64,000 nt of DNA from Phallus indusiatus. Taxonomy: Eukaryota; Basidiomycota; Agaricomycetes; Phallales; Phallaceae. Under the pieces are notes generated by a model, which was not told the DNA's origin, searched no databases, and saw only the letters and a program-made list of their open reading frames with translations. Position numbers and translations under genes: made by a program. Below are positions 10,933-24,700 of the stretch, in pieces (within the stretch, counting starts at the first letter, position 1; every line of letters starts with the position of its first letter). The stretch covers positions 372,001 through 436,000 of the forward strand of contig JAQFWX010000028.1 of assembly GCA_027605045.1 (NCBI GenBank), in the 5' to 3' direction.

Positions 10933-12188
10933 ATCGGCTTGCGGTGAAGGTAAGGTTTTGATAGGTCATTGAACTATCAATCATAATCAGAGAACTAATG
11001 CTTCAAATGACGGTCCATTGGAAGTACCTGTGTTTTGGCAGCTCTAGGAAACGCGAGACTTGGGAATGTGAATGTATGGAGTGAAGCAAACTAGCTTTCG
11101 TATAAACGCGTAAAGAAACGCGTTGTTGTTACCAACATGTCTCAGCGCGATCTGTGCGTCCGAACACACTGTCCATCCACCCGTCGGTCCACGTCCAAGT
11201 CCATACTATGCATCCAAGCTCCGGGAGACAGCGATAGAGGAACCACATGTCCTTCGCGCTAGTACGTCCATTATTTCTGAGATTCTCGATAAAGAATACC
11301 GAAATTAGCAGGAATTTGGAAAATTCCTTGACACATGGGAAGATGGTCTTGGACAAGAGCAGTGTCGACGGGCGTTAACGCGAGTCCGCGACGCGTCCCG
11401 CGGCAGCGCCCAGGGTGGTGTTGCTAGCCGAGAGCCAAGCCCACTCTCGCTTATCAGAATATTAACTTGAAAGTACGCGAGAGCAGTGAAAGTCTACGAG
11501 ATTTAAGCATGAATATTTTGGAAAGGAACTCGTGGTTCCGTTGCTAATGACCAGTACATGAGTCAAATTATGCTTTGCGGGTTTCACCAATGCTTTGGTT
11601 TCAAGCCAATTTTTTCAATACGAGCATATTCATATCTAATGATAAAATATAATGAGCATCGCGTTTGCTCAACAAATAGTGACCGAAACGTAGTATATAA
11701 TCGAGAGGGGTTCAGCGTCCGCCGAGCAATTGAAGCGCGTGCGGCCTTGCATGAGTCGTGTCATCCCCAAAAACAAACTGTGTTCATGATCTGAGGACAT
11801 AAACGTCTTTAAGGGAGGAAGATGTCTATACATCTAAAACGTGTTTTAAAAGCGTGTCTGGACACGCTTGAACTCCCCTTGCGCGTACATTGACCCAAAG
11901 TTTGCATACGCAAGCTAGTGACGAAACACTTCTCTCATTCCCTTTGAAAATATACTAAAACTCTATCAAAGAGATGATCTTTCAAGACGTCAAACATGTG
12001 GCTGGTCTCTGGACAGATAGATGGAGAGTCATTGGAGACGGAGGGAACGCTGGAGTTTGAATCTGAGCTTGAATCTCAAGAGACATTGACGCCAACCTCT
12101 ACGGTTGCCATATATATTGTGCATGCAATTGAACACTGACGTTGTTACGTATCTACACCTCGACAAATTACAACGAGCTTGATAGTAT
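10933..12188. other. Intergenic region, no gene supported
   Basis: Only short frames without recognisable motifs are present. Nothing here could be assigned. Confidence 0.4.
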
Positions 12189-13502
12189 TTATCTATCCTC
12201 CCAGTCGTATGGACTTGGAGGTGTCATGCTTGTTCGAATCCCCAGCTCCCCCACGTTCCATCTCCATAGAACCTCGTTATCCTGATTAATCTGAATTCGC
12301 CCCCGAGCAAACTGCACCGCCATTTTATGAAATCTCCAACGATTTTTGACGTGGACGTCTTCTTTCTGCAAGAAAGAGAGAAGGTAAGCCTTCCAGTCTT
12401 TATCTGTTTCTTCCGTGAACGATCTACCCATGTTCAATACCCCATTCTGCCAGTTCTTCCAATCGTGTGGTGTTGCAGGAAGCATCCATCCGTGTTCCCA
12501 TGCTAAACGGAAGAAAAAATCCTGACGATAATGCACTATAGCTGCGTAAAAATCCCTGCTGACTTGAAGTAAAGAGAAGACGGTGTATGTGGCTTCCGCA
12601 ACGGAAGGTGGGGCATAAACAGGAAGCTCTTTCATTTCTCGTATAAGTTCCGTTCGGGATATCCCACGATCGATAATAAAATTGAAGATTATATCGAATA
12701 ATTCTGTGATTAGGAAGACTTTTAGGCATGGCGGCACTGGCGAGGCCGAGTTCTCCGAGGTCGATGCAGGGATGGAAAGAGGTCGAATGAGCGGGAATAC
12801 ACAGGGTCTGGCGAGAATCCACTGAAGATCCTCCATCGAAGAAGGATCATACCAACGATCAAAGCCCTCTTTACCATCCTTGCGAGCCGTTTTCCTCTTG
12901 ATTGCATATTTAAACGATTCCCAGTTACGCCCTTCCATATAGTGGTACTTCAGACAGTACAACAATGTGGGATGACTGCCCCCAAATCTCAAATAATCAG
13001 ACCCAGGAGTGAAGAGCGATTCCCATATTTCTTTGGGTGTCGCATTGATCCGACGAGTCAGAAAAGAAAGACATTGACGATGGACGACGAGATAACGTCC
13101 CGCCGTTTCCTGCCAGTCGGACGAACCATCGATAGAAATTCCTCCGGTGGCATCTTTAATCAACCTAGTGCAGGATCAGTGAGCACTTCAGATACGTGGC
13201 AACACCTGAAAGAACGTACGCTTTTGGAGATACAAACGGGTCACCCCAATGTCGACCTACACATACGAAATCCTTCCAGAATTCACTGTCTTCTTCGGTG
13301 ATGGTTACAATGTCTTGTGTGGGGGCAGGCGGTGAGGGAAAACTCAAGTCGGGGTTTTCTCTCCATCTCTGTATTTTGTGTAGCCAAGCTTGTCGAGCAT
13401 CACCAAGTGGACCTGCGCTTTACTCGGAGATCAGCTATCCTCCAGAAAAAACGAAACTTGTGGGGTTTACCAAAAGCAACAATACAATTCGATATCTCCC
13501 AT
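12189..13502 (-). CDS. F-box-like protein of basidiomycete type
   Basis: Three exons are proposed: 13502-13471, 13417-13220 and 13164-12189, giving 401 residues. The start MGDIELYCCFCAGPLGD carries a short Cys cluster (CCFC). I chose the exon 2 acceptor at 13418 because it alone joins this segment in frame to the next. The middle has aromatic-rich segments (FWKDFVCVGRHWGDPF, DRWYDPSSMEDLQWIL). From about residue 220 a segment beginning LKVFLITELFDIIFNFI and continuing to LLQVSRDFYAAI resembles the F-box helix pattern of fungal proteins that act as substrate adaptors of SCF ubiquitin ligases. The C-terminus is Trp-rich and ends PYDWEDR. Function beyond a possible adaptor role is unknown. Many paralogues of such proteins occur in mushrooms. 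Confidence 0.7.
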
Positions 13503-14418
13503 CGATCGTGGTAATGGGTTAACATTAAAAGACGATTTTGCGCGTGACTTCGTGCAGGGTAAATGGCGTCTAGTTGTAAGCCGCTTAGCCGTTCGTATTT
13601 TTGAGCTCACTCAGTATATCTAGGTACTTCAATTTACGAAGCCTTTACAGTTGAGGTATTTAATCATCGACATGTATATAATAAGCAAAAAATCGACACG
13701 TCGGGTTCTGGATGTACATACCAAGACGAAATAAGCAAGCCTGACATTGAGTCTCAGAGTCACCCAACAGCAGGAACAAATTTATTTTACGAGTGAATTG
13801 CCGAGATTGATATTATTGGTCCAATAGTCCTAAGTACTGCTCGCTTCTATAATGACGTTGCGCATCATTGAAATGCTCTTTATTCAAATCAAGCTTAGAA
13901 TTGAATGCACCATCCGACCGGATCATCGAGTTCATTTTCAAAAACTGTTCGAAATGAAATCATCGACTTCTTGTATGCCGAGTGACACTGGCAGGGTTAG
14001 AAGACGGACCGAACGATTAATGTTTTCTTTACACCCCACTGCGTTGTCGATACGAAATGAGTCTTTCTCGCCAGATTTCGATGTACAGCCTGATTGTACG
14101 TTGGATTGTATGCTATTCATCGCTAGGAAAAAAACATTGAAAATCTTGTTCAATGATCAACCTGACTCTAAATATCAAGTTCATGACAGTCCTTAGTAGT
14201 ACTTACATTGTGTCGGTTGGGTTGAAGGGATGTTTGCAGTTGAATTGTCAGTGGGGCGCTGCAACTTGAAGTGTAAGGGCAGTTTGCTTGGAGCAATATT
14301 AACGGATTCGTTGTCTGGCTTGGCATGAATTTTGTCTGTGAACTATTAAGGTTATAGGATATTGAGCATTTCGCTGAAGTATATCTCGGTGGAAATTATA
14401 ACCTCCCTGAAAGCCTAT
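13503..14418. other. Intergenic region, no gene supported
   Basis: Short frames on both strands (for example 13852-14196) show no domain, signal peptide or convincing codon pattern. Confidence 0.35.
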
Positions 14419-15123
14419 GTCGCAAAAATCGGGACGGGTTTATAATTCAAACCGGCTTTATTTTCTTGATGCGGCCCTGATTTTTTGTTAATTTTCCTGT
14501 CGCGATATATTTTCCTCAGATTAAATACAGTCGGCCTTTATAATCAGGCCTTTTCCCTAATGAACTTGGCCTTTGCTATGATCGGCAGAGACCCATTCAT
14601 CGGGTATTCGCCTAATGCTTCTTGGCACGTTGTATCATGAGCAAAAGAGGTTGGTCTGTGCGCAACATGAGCTCTCTATATAAACTCGGGACTTAGGTTT
14701 CATCTTAATCATTGACCGTGTTGCCCCTACTCACTTATGATATGTGATAAGTAGCTTCTTAGTAGTATATGTAGCATTACTTAGTAGACTCAATAGTGTC
14801 TGTAGTATTTACTAGCATTAGTAGTAGTATTAGTACTCTAGACCTTGTACATAGACTACTATATATATTCAATATAATTTTTTGAAGACTATTTTCGAAC
14901 TTGTGAACTTGAATGAAAAGAACAAAAACAAAAATAGAACTCGAAAATCTTGATGTGATTTATAAACATGTTTTGTGATTTTTTATTATTTTTTATTATT
15001 TTTTATTAGGGCCCCAGTTTATGGTTGCTTTGAAATCATTTTAAGGTTTATAAACCTCCGTTCTGCAAAGTAGGATTTTTAGGTTTATAAACCTAAAAAA
15101 TGTGATTTTCGATTTTTGCGACA
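14419..15123. mobile_element. Possible small element with 14-base terminal inverted repeats
   Basis: The motif TGTCGCAAAAATCG at 14419-14432 recurs as its exact reverse complement, CGATTTTTGCGACA, ending near 15123. Beyond 14 bases the two ends diverge, but both carry a GGTTTATAA motif close by. The interior has a TATA-like CTATATAAACTC, a run of AGTAGTA-type repeats (about 14755-14840) and three copies of a TTTTTTATTA decamer (14979-15008). The ends are TG...CA, as in a solo LTR, but an inverted repeat this long would be unusual for an LTR. I see no clear target-site duplication, so this is tentative. Confidence 0.4.
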
Positions 15124-18042
15124 CAGTCATGCTTGTATCCCACCGAAAAAATCCCTGGTCTGCCAAACTGGAGGCGGAGTCTTTTCAAGGTGGTTACAAT
15201 ACCCACGGCGCTATGTACCACAACTCGAGATCAAATATAGCTTGATAGTTTTTGAATTTGGACCTCAAAGTTGAACGTTGAACGTTGACCGGGACCGATG
15301 GTTGCTTGATGACCGCCCTGATAATGGCAAAATAAGCATAGGCACCAGCACCGAAATAGTTTAGTATACATAGTTATACCGAATATGTTCAGCCGACGTG
15401 CTTCTCATCCTGCTCTGCCTTAGTATATATTAGACAGTGGTGACCATATATGCATTGAAGCAGACAAACGTAAGCATGGGGTACCAAAATCAGTTTTACA
15501 AACAGTATAAATTACAAAATGAGATATCTCTTTCGATGAATCTTACAAAGATGTATAGAGCTGGGATAATATTTCTGTATCTTCAAGTTCTACTATCAGC
15601 TTCTCAATATGAACTTCATTGGTATCCCCTTGATAAACACCGATCGCATGTCCCGGGTTGCCGTGTAAAAGCATTGCTAGCCGACAGCTCTGAGTAAAAA
15701 AAGTAAAATCAGGTTTCCCTCTTCTCGTAATTGAAGCGCGACGAACGGATAGAGATGTAATTCCGACAATTATGCTATGGTTGATGGATTAGAATTATTG
15801 ATCTATACAAATCGATTATTTACGGTAAAGACGTACACGGGGCCAGCGAAACCCAAAACACTTTGGCGGGAGGCAGTCCAAATTATGATGAAACCACACA
15901 ATACCCCAACTAAAATATGATCAGTAAAGTCTTTTATAAAGAATTTCAAGTAAAGAAATATACAAAAATTTCTAAAAAAATAAGAGTGTGAAATTGAGTG
16001 AAATGAGACCTAAAGTAATAATATACTTGCGTAATGTAACATGCTACGCCGTCTCGAATGAACAAAATATAGAACGGTGCGAAGGCTATCCGCACGGCAC
16101 GCACTCTGTGCATTAGCTGCTTTTCCCGACAATGTCGAATAAATGCATGTGAAGCAATACCAATATATATGCCTATTTACGTGTCAGTGAGTTGTTCCAA
16201 AAATACCATGTGATATGCTAGATCTTGAATACAAAGCATACAAATTAGAACCAAAGGCGGGAACCTATATTATAGTTAATCAATGTCTATAAATTCTTCG
16301 AATACCAACATAATGAGACTTTTAGAGGTCCAGAGCAGAGGTGAAAGCTCTGAGGTATCCCCGCCACAAATATGAACACTCGAGTTGTACGTCTTGGAAT
16401 AACGAGGTAAAACGATTATTGAGACAGTCAATTGCGACTTGTAGATTATAAATGTTAGTCAAACCGTCAGGGTATTTTAAAATAAATTCGTACCAATATC
16501 TCGGCTGTAAGGATGCAATTTCAACAAATTCCATTGAACAATCCGATAGAGGATGTGACTGACCAAACACCGACATAATTAATATTATGCGCACTGAGAA
16601 AATCCGTGAGTATATTGCATAGTACAATGACTTCGATGAATCCTTACTAGTTTTAGAAGAGTACAATCTATCCAACCTTATAGCTAAAAGACCACTGCTT
16701 GGCAAAAGAGAGACAACTACAATAATGCTGTAATAATTGCCAACCTATTGTGAAGTAATAACATTGACACAAAATTGTTCACGCACCAGCTCATATACCA
16801 CTCATAGAACACGCAGCTACAAAGGAATGGATTCATTTCGCTAGTTCATGTTGACCCAATGGTAGGTGGGTGATATCTCACTACTATACAATATCAACCA
16901 AAGGAAGTAGATTGTTATATAATAGTACTTACAGTATTACTAGGCACAGGAGGAACTAATGATTGTCGGAAAATGCTGGACGAACAAAAATAGGGCACTT
17001 ACGTGCTAAGAGGCTGTTCTCGATTAGCTATTAAACCATCATATCCATGCAATTTACAGAGTACTGGAATTCTTACAGCATTGGGATTATGGAGAGATAC
17101 CTGCATTGAATAAAGAAGACCTTGAAAAGCGACCAAGGACGCCTATGTAAACAACTTTAGGTTTGGTCTCCTGAAAAAAAATTAAACAGGATCAATGAAT
17201 CACCTCCAAATGTAAATTATCTTATTGGAAAAAAAGTTTCAACTGAACTGGAAAGAAAATAAAGTGTACGGATTCGGACTCACTTCCTTGTCGAATGTAG
17301 ACAATATTTCAAGTAAGATGAGAGTAAGAAGACAGCCTATGACACATATGAGCGTTCAGCTTCAAGTTGACAATGAGAAAGCTAAGAATTTACAAGATAT
17401 CGAACGGGACCAGCGTATTTGTCGGGCGAATGTCCGGAGTGAATCTTCCGCCGTCACAAGTGACGCATTCAGTTCAAAACTACCTGCACCCATGCCAGCT
17501 CCGAGCTAGTGGTTAGGTGTAGATAAACGAGGGACTTGCGGGAAGATGCTGCGTCATATTTTAAACGCTTTCTGTGTGAGATATCACTGGTCGCAAAATA
17601 TCGAACTTGATAGATGAAGTTGTTGTTGTTTTCTGGGGCCTTCGTACCTATCTGACCCCTGATGCAGATGCCCTTGACCGCGGTACAACCTCAAATTATA
17701 CCAAATCGACTTAGACAGTGAGTTTCGCTCAGCCCCAGTAGTTAGCACATGGAATAAGTGTTGATACTTCAGATGGATAAACTCCCACCGATACCGCTTC
17801 AAGCAGGATTTAAGCCGTCCGAGTCAATTGGATCACGATAAAAGCTCAGACTCATATATTTCGTAGGATGATTTACTATAATTAGACGTTAGTTCAAATT
17901 GAAATCTGCACTGATTCTATCAATCTGACGTAAGGAGGCAATGCACCGTGTTACTATCCACCTTGAAGCTACAACCAACGACCTTAAACAAGTCACCGAG
18001 ACCGATATTATCTGGTACCGCACAGTGAGAGTCTCATGTTGA
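15124..18042. other. AT-rich region with short frames only
   Basis: The longest frames (16705-16322 minus, 127 residues; 17225-17509 plus, 94 residues) show hydrophobic or charged stretches but no recognisable family. The minus frame could be an exon of a decayed membrane protein gene. I cannot support a gene model. Confidence 0.3.
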
Positions 18043-18068
18043 TGTGTGTGTGTGTGTGTGTGTGTGTG
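18043..18068. repeat. TG dinucleotide microsatellite
   Basis: About thirteen uninterrupted TG units lie in otherwise non-coding DNA. Confidence 0.95.
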
Positions 18069-20118
18069 AATCCGTAAGTCCCAGACCCTATGTATAGGGA
18101 CTTTTACTCGATGGTATCGTCGCGTCGCGTCATTAACGGATGCTTGAGTCGCTTATCAGATCTCGTGTTGATAGATCAAAAGATTATTAATGAAATCAGT
18201 TGGCCTCCTATTCTATTTTATGAAACAATTCAGATATGGTCACGCCAGGTACCCGATATACTTGGATCCGGGTGATAGACTCAGTTGAGGGATGGGAAGG
18301 CTGGATAACCTCACCCAGATCACTGATAGGCTTGCAAAGTCTATTGGCACGAATTTCTGTGTTAAAGTTTCATAGTATCGCGTATATTCGTCTTTCTCGA
18401 ATACTATTTTTTATTTCATTGATTTAACGAAGTGTACTTCCGGTAAATCTACATTAATGAGACATTATTGACTTAGTACAAACTCCTCCATCATACCACC
18501 CGTTCGCGACTCAACTGTATTATATGACTATATCTGAGTTCAAGTTTCCATTTATTCCATAGACCCGCAAGCTACCTACAGAAATCGAAACAGGTATACA
18601 CATTGTCAAAGTACTCAGCGGAAATACATTTCCAGGGATTTCTCCAAAGCCCCAAAGTTATAAAGCGCATACATGAGATTTGCCAGGGTAATGGTATGGT
18701 GGCATCAGAAACTGGCTTTTCACCATACATGTCAAATGGATCTTCAAGCAAGTATGCTGTATTGCTTTAAATTCAAACCGCAGGTTTGAGATTTGAATAA
18801 TGACAATGGTCTATCGGAATAATATTCTCCCGCCCTCAATAGTGTTATGAGACCTCCAAGGTGAGAGTCGACGTTAAGAAAAAGCTGACGCGTAGTAAAA
18901 TGAGTTGATATTTGGTATCTCGTTGCGGTCAGATGCCTTTTAGGCGAGAAAGGGTATTCAATTTGATGCGCGCGTCTTTGATTGCTGGCGGATGCGACGA
19001 AGGATCTTGAAAAGGAAGCTTGGCATGACCCAGTGCCCACGATTCTGCTGTTCCATATGTTCGAGAAAATTAATAATCCAAAACAAGTATATGACTCGTG
19101 CACGCTTTCAATCATTATCGCTGCCAGTCGTATCCATATACCTAAGTATAGAGGGTATATATCTTGTCGACTAGTCAAAAGAGAGGTGTTTCCGTAATCA
19201 AAACGGGAGCATCGAGGATGCGTACTCGAGCCCTGACGGGGATATGAGCATAACCTCAAAGTCAGTGGTGGGAGCCGATAATCTTAAGCAAAAATTGGGA
19301 ACTTGCATATGACGTTCGATTTCAGCGCAGCTCTGGTGGCGATGATCTTCTTTGTATGCCGATAAATCGATTAACGACGGAGTAAAGAAAGTTATATTGC
19401 GGAGACAAACGCGGACTATAAGCCATGTGTGAAAAAGTGTATAAAATTGAACGACAAACGTCGGACATTTTTACCACAGCCACGCCACGATTGGCTTTGT
19501 ACCTAGCAAAAGCAATGCTATCTCACCACTTCTATGTCAAGTGCGTTCTAATTTGATTGTGTTTGATGTCCAACCCACAAATGTTTTCTTACGGGGCTTT
19601 CAAGTCGTGGCAATGTTCATCTTTCAATTGAGCTCACGTGCACCTTGATTTCCATGACCAAGTGCTATGTAGTTCGAAACCAATGGTCAGTCAGCTCTAG
19701 CTGTGCCGCATGGGAAGAAGCCCCGTTCAAGATAGAACTGGTGGGGTACTAAGATCATTTGGTATAAACATCAACAATCACGCCATTCGCTGAATCATAC
19801 CGAAACATGGAATTAGAAATCAGTGAATGGGAATGGGAAACGGCTTGCTTGTTTTTCCCATCCGTTAGTAAACTAATCAATTATCAGCTGCTGATGATTA
19901 ATAAGAGCAATAGCGCAACATACTGGGTTGCTGAGTAAAACGGAATGCCATTGGTTCGATGCGTACGCATGCGGCTCGCGAGTGAGAAACTTCTTTGGCA
20001 AGTGCTATCACTATTCGTGTGAGTTTCAATATAAATACAACGATGTATGCTCCCAATTATTAACACAACGTGAACTCAGATCTCAACGCGCACACTTACA
20101 CCTTCACTCAACACAAGA
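18069..20118. other. Intergenic region, no gene supported
   Basis: A 171-residue minus frame (19259-18744) and its plus-strand overlaps show no recognisable domain. The last 100 bases are upstream of the glutathione transferase and contain a TATA-like AATATAAATAC near 20029. Confidence 0.35.
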
Positions 20119-21046
20119 ATGTCGGACGCCAAAATCACTCTCTACCACCATGGACTTGCACCCAACCCTCCTAAGGTTGCGATCCTTCTCGAGGAATTGG
20201 GTGTCAGCTACAACCTTGTCAAAAGGGTCAGTTCTACAATATTCGCCATATGATATCATACTCACATTTGTCTAGGAATTTGGAGATGGTCCAATCGGTG
20301 TCAAAAACCCCGAGTTTTTAGCTATCAACCCGTACGTTCTTGAAAATCTACACTTCCACGGAAATCGTTTCAATGTGTTTCAGAAATGGCCGTGTTCCGG
20401 CTATAGTCGACCACACAAACAACAATAAAATAGTTTGGGAATCAGGCGCCATCCTCCTGTACCTCACTGAACGGTTTGACACATCTGGAAAATACGCCGG
20501 AAAGGACATCAACGAAAAGGCTACCGTAAATGAGTGGTTATTCTTCCAGGCACGTCAATGTACCGGACGACCGCACACATCCATTATTGATATGAAATTT
20601 TTTAAAGGTGTCCGGTCATGGTCCAATCCAAGGACAAGTCAATTACTTCAAATATCTCCATCCGGTTAAGGATTTGGATCAGTCTGTATATGACAGATAC
20701 AAGAACGAGACTTACCGGGTTTATGGTGTACTGGAGAAGAGACTGGAGGGTAGAGAGTTTATCGCTTTAGACAGGTTTACTATTGCCGGTAAGCTTTCCT
20801 GTTCAACTTCCGAGTAACGACTTATTCTGATATTTTCCCGCTTAGATATCGCCTTTTACCCATGTATATACCCAAACTTCTTGTTGTTGCGCTACGAGGT
20901 ACTGATCAGTATTTTGAATAGGGCTAAAAGCGGCTCCCTACGGTGATCTCAACTTCGACAAATTCCCTCTCTTGGGCGCGTACGTCAAGCGTATTGACGA
21001 AATCCCATCTGTGAAAATCGCGTACGGCAAGCTTAGTAGCCAGTGA
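20119..21046 (+). CDS. Glutathione S-transferase, Ure2-like
   Basis: This cytosolic enzyme family conjugates glutathione to electrophiles or reduces peroxides. Six exons fit: 20119-20226, 20276-20331, 20384-20549, 20608-20788, 20846-20863 and 20922-21046 (217 residues). The N-terminal thioredoxin-like half starts MSDAKITLYHHGLAPNPPKV and contains NGRVPAIVDH and the glutathione-contacting ESGAILLYL. The C-terminal helical half includes NEWLFFQ, SGHGPIQGQ, RFTIAD and AFYPW. Exon 5 is only 18 bases. The third intron appears to start with GC rather than GT (20550), because every nearby GT donor is in the wrong phase. If that intron is not spliced the gene would be truncated. Length is normal for the family. 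It is convergent with the tuberin gene, and AATAAA-like signals lie near 21177. Confidence 0.88.
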
Positions 21047-21734
21047 ACTTGCAATGTTTCCGACAATCGCAGAAAGCCAAGTGACCGGATGAGAAATTAG
21101 ATATAATGGCTGTCGTCATTGAAACTTTATGAAATTGTATATCTATAAATATAAATATGTGGGCTGTAATCGCAATCAATAAACAATATTCTTTCCCGCT
21201 GACCGCTGGCATGGTATCCTCCCGTATCGTCTAATTGCAGTGACATTTATAGGAAATATCATGTAAGCTGAGATCTGAGAAATAAATCGTTCCGGAGAGC
21301 TATACTGATCTAATAGGATAAAAATTTATGTTCGTATAGTCGTTTGAAAGATAGCCCAAAGGAGAATGTAGATTAGTGGAAAGGGTTGGTGGAAAGTTTG
21401 TCCGGAATTTGCCGCTCATCAGGCGCTCACAGACCTGTCATAACCAATAACATTATGATTTTATCCACCATGCGCATTTCATGGCTGTAATATATAAAAA
21501 CATGAAAAGGGCTAGAGATACATTGATGGCAAAAATTTGTTTTTTCCTTTGGAAAAACAATTTCTTCATGTCCAATCGTAGGTTCCGAGTCGAACCTTAG
21601 ATGAGGTATTCGTTCTTTTTTTCGTGATAAATAAGAAAAGAAAAGAATGGTGGGTAAATATGGTATTTGAAAGACGAAGGTGTAAGTAGAGCAACGTCGA
21701 TATTGACGTACGAGAGCTTGAGAAGTCCCCGTAA
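21047..21734. other. Convergent 3' intergenic region
   Basis: The region separates the 3' ends of the transferase and tuberin genes. It is AT-rich, has an AATAAA-like motif near 21177 on the plus strand, and shows no gene. Confidence 0.5.
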
Positions 21735-24700
21735 TTAGAAGAACCTCGTAAAGTCTCGCCGGATGTCGCGGAAATCAGTCTTGGAATTATCGGGGTTTTC
21801 TCGTGGTTGAGGCTGTGGCTGTGGCTGTGGATGTCCTGATCCTTGTCCTTGTCCTTGAGGTTGCTGTCCAGCAGTTTGAGACTCATCCAGTCGAGACCGG
21901 AATTTGTCGATGTACTGCAGTCGTCTCCTCCAGTTCGTAACGTATTCATGCTTCGAAGTGTCCCGATCAGTAGCTTCATAGACTTCCGACATAAAATCCG
22001 CGAGTAAGCTGACTTGTCGTAAAAAAGGACCCAAGTTTTCCGACGACATTAGCTTATATTCCCCTATTGGGCCAAACTCCGGCATGCCCTCCATACACTG
22101 CATCGTGACCTTGAAGAACTCTCTCTCGTGGAAACTGTTGGAGAATGCAGCGATAGTGCCTAACGAATGAGGTTCCACAATGAGGTTTACAAAATTAAAA
22201 GCGGAGGAAATGGTGTTGATATCATAAGGAAATCCGGAATCGTTCCAGACAATCCGGACTTTATCATTCCCTATGTGTCGTTTTTTATAGGTTCGAGCAG
22301 GGTCGAAATCGAGGTTAGGCATCAGCGTCGCCGTATGGTATATCACTTGAACAATATCGTCCCACCATGCATACGCAAATTCTCCATCCGTTTCAGGAAC
22401 GACACCGCCTGTGTAGACATCACGCTGATCTCGGATGCGGATTAATCGGCCAATACTTTCCAGAAATCGAGTATAGGCAGGTGACCCATGTCGGTTACCC
22501 AAGATTTCCTGCTCATTACGTTGACCAGGTGCAACATAAATTATCCCAATCTTGTGCGTATCGATAACCGGTGTCCGCCTTAACGTTCCTAACAAACTTT
22601 CCAATAGCGGTACTCCAGTTACCAGCTGTGATCGGACGGATTCTTTGGGAAGGAATGGATACTGCGAAAGTTGAAGAGCGAAATACGAAGGATCAATAGT
22701 CACATCCTTTCGGCGCTGCGAAGGTGCTGTCTGCGCCCACACGTAACCAGATACAGGATCCGGTTTGTCTTCAGGTCGTTCGTGTCGCATTGATGAATGA
22801 AAGACTCCACGTGCTTTATGTATGGCAGCTTGATCCTAAACCAGAAACATTAGACTAAAACACGAAAGATAACAATCAGTAAGACCTACAGCAGAATCCC
22901 GATTTTGAGGATGTTCGGGATCGGGGACGTCCTTCTCTACTTCAAGCGGATCACGTTCAGACATCATAATTGCAGCGTCCGTTAACTTATCCGCATCAAC
23001 ATCTCCCGGTCCAACCTGCGGAAAATTCTCCAGCTTGCACAAAAACTTTGTTTCACCAGATGGCCGAACCGAAACGACTTCAATCCATCCACGTTTGGGC
23101 AATGTGCGTATTGAGACAAGGGAATTTCCCCACAGCCATGTTTTAGCCTCAGTAGGAGCCTCGGTAGGTTCACCGTCACCGCCATCGCCATCTTCTGCGT
23201 TGCCACTTCTTGGCGGATTCATTACAACATCGCCCAAAAGTGAATAGGTGGGACGTGGATCCGCCGTGGCGTATGTATACCGCGCTAGCCAATCGAAACA
23301 GACTTCTGTGGGTTCGTCTACAGCTCCCTTGGCTTCATTTGCCAACAACAGCCGTCGCGCTAAGAACTCGACATGTTTCGGACGTTCTGGTAATGGCACG
23401 GCAAGGAACCATACGTAAATGATATAATAGGCGACGACAAGTACGTGTTGTGACAGCGCAAAGGATTCTCGTCCCGAAACCCCCTTTGTCTCAGGACTGT
23501 TGTGATGATGGATATACGCAACGGCAACGGCAAACACCATTCGAAACACCTCTTCGCGAAAGTTGGTATATAAAGAAGGCAATGAACCGACGATGGACAC
23601 AAAATCCAAGATGTGAACCGCCACGGCGGCATTGGTCATGATCCGAGCGAGAATTTCCAAAATACGGGGAAGATTTTTCGAGATATAAATAGGCAATTCC
23701 AGTGCGCAGATAGATAAGGCGTTTAAACAGACTTTGACAGTGGACAGTTTGCTACTGAGTCCAGCAAGAAACGCTTCTACCAACATGTCGTGATGTTTCC
23801 TTTCGTCAAAGTTTGGCCGATAACTGATGAGAACCGTTAGGCTATGATATATCAATCCTTGGGCATCCCTCAACCGAAGAGAATCAGGCATATTGTCGGC
23901 GATATTCTGCGCGGTCTCGTTTTGTAACGTGATGGTGCACAGCGAGATCAACAGTGATACGATGGCCAGCTTTGTCTTCGGTCCACAAAAGAAGTGTTTG
24001 TTGGAGAGCTGAATAGGAAGATGGCACAGAACATAAGACAAAATTTCCCAATCCACATTGTCGGATTTCAAGATATCGACGAGCGCAAAGACATAATCCG
24101 ATACCGGGAGCCAGTGCTTCAACTCTTCCCATTCACTGGGGGCGTTTTCTTGATAGGTTATTACGCCTGTACTCGATGGTTCCGTAGTGAAGAAATCGAA
24201 TGGTATTGATTCCGGAACCATCCATAGTGGCGACTGAGGTTTGGGCTTGGTATGTGGACCAGTCGAGGAAGACTGTTGAGGCGACGGTCTGCTCCGACTT
24301 CTGCTAGCAGCCGCACTTCCACCTCTCGTACGACGCATACCACGAGAAATCGATCTAGTCCGACGAGCATCAGGTTCTTCAAACTTGTCCTGCGATATGA
24401 ACTTGGACCTGTCCACCAAAACAGCCAGCGACAAAACGTCCTTATCGATATCCCCAATGATGTAAAGACGATGGTCGCGATCAGCGCGTAACCGCATCAA
24501 GAACTGAAGCATAGCCAATTTAGTCCTAGTGCATTTTGCATCCGACAAAATGGACAAGATGGCCTTGTATATCCGCACGGAGTAGGCTGGATAAGCGGGA
24601 GCTGAAAACGAGACTGACTGAAACACGTTGATTAAGGCGACACCGGCGAGAAAGCATCGACATGTTTTGACAACTGGCATTCTAACTTCCGAGCGGACAG

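Noticed and set aside
16322..16705. A 127-residue minus frame with hydrophobic stretches, possibly part of a seven-helix protein
   Set aside because: I tried to extend it upstream with plausible introns but found no conserved receptor or DUF6533 motif.
18744..19259. A 171-residue minus frame in intergenic DNA
   Set aside because: No domain, no signal peptide, no coding-like composition and no neighbouring exons. Chance length is possible here.
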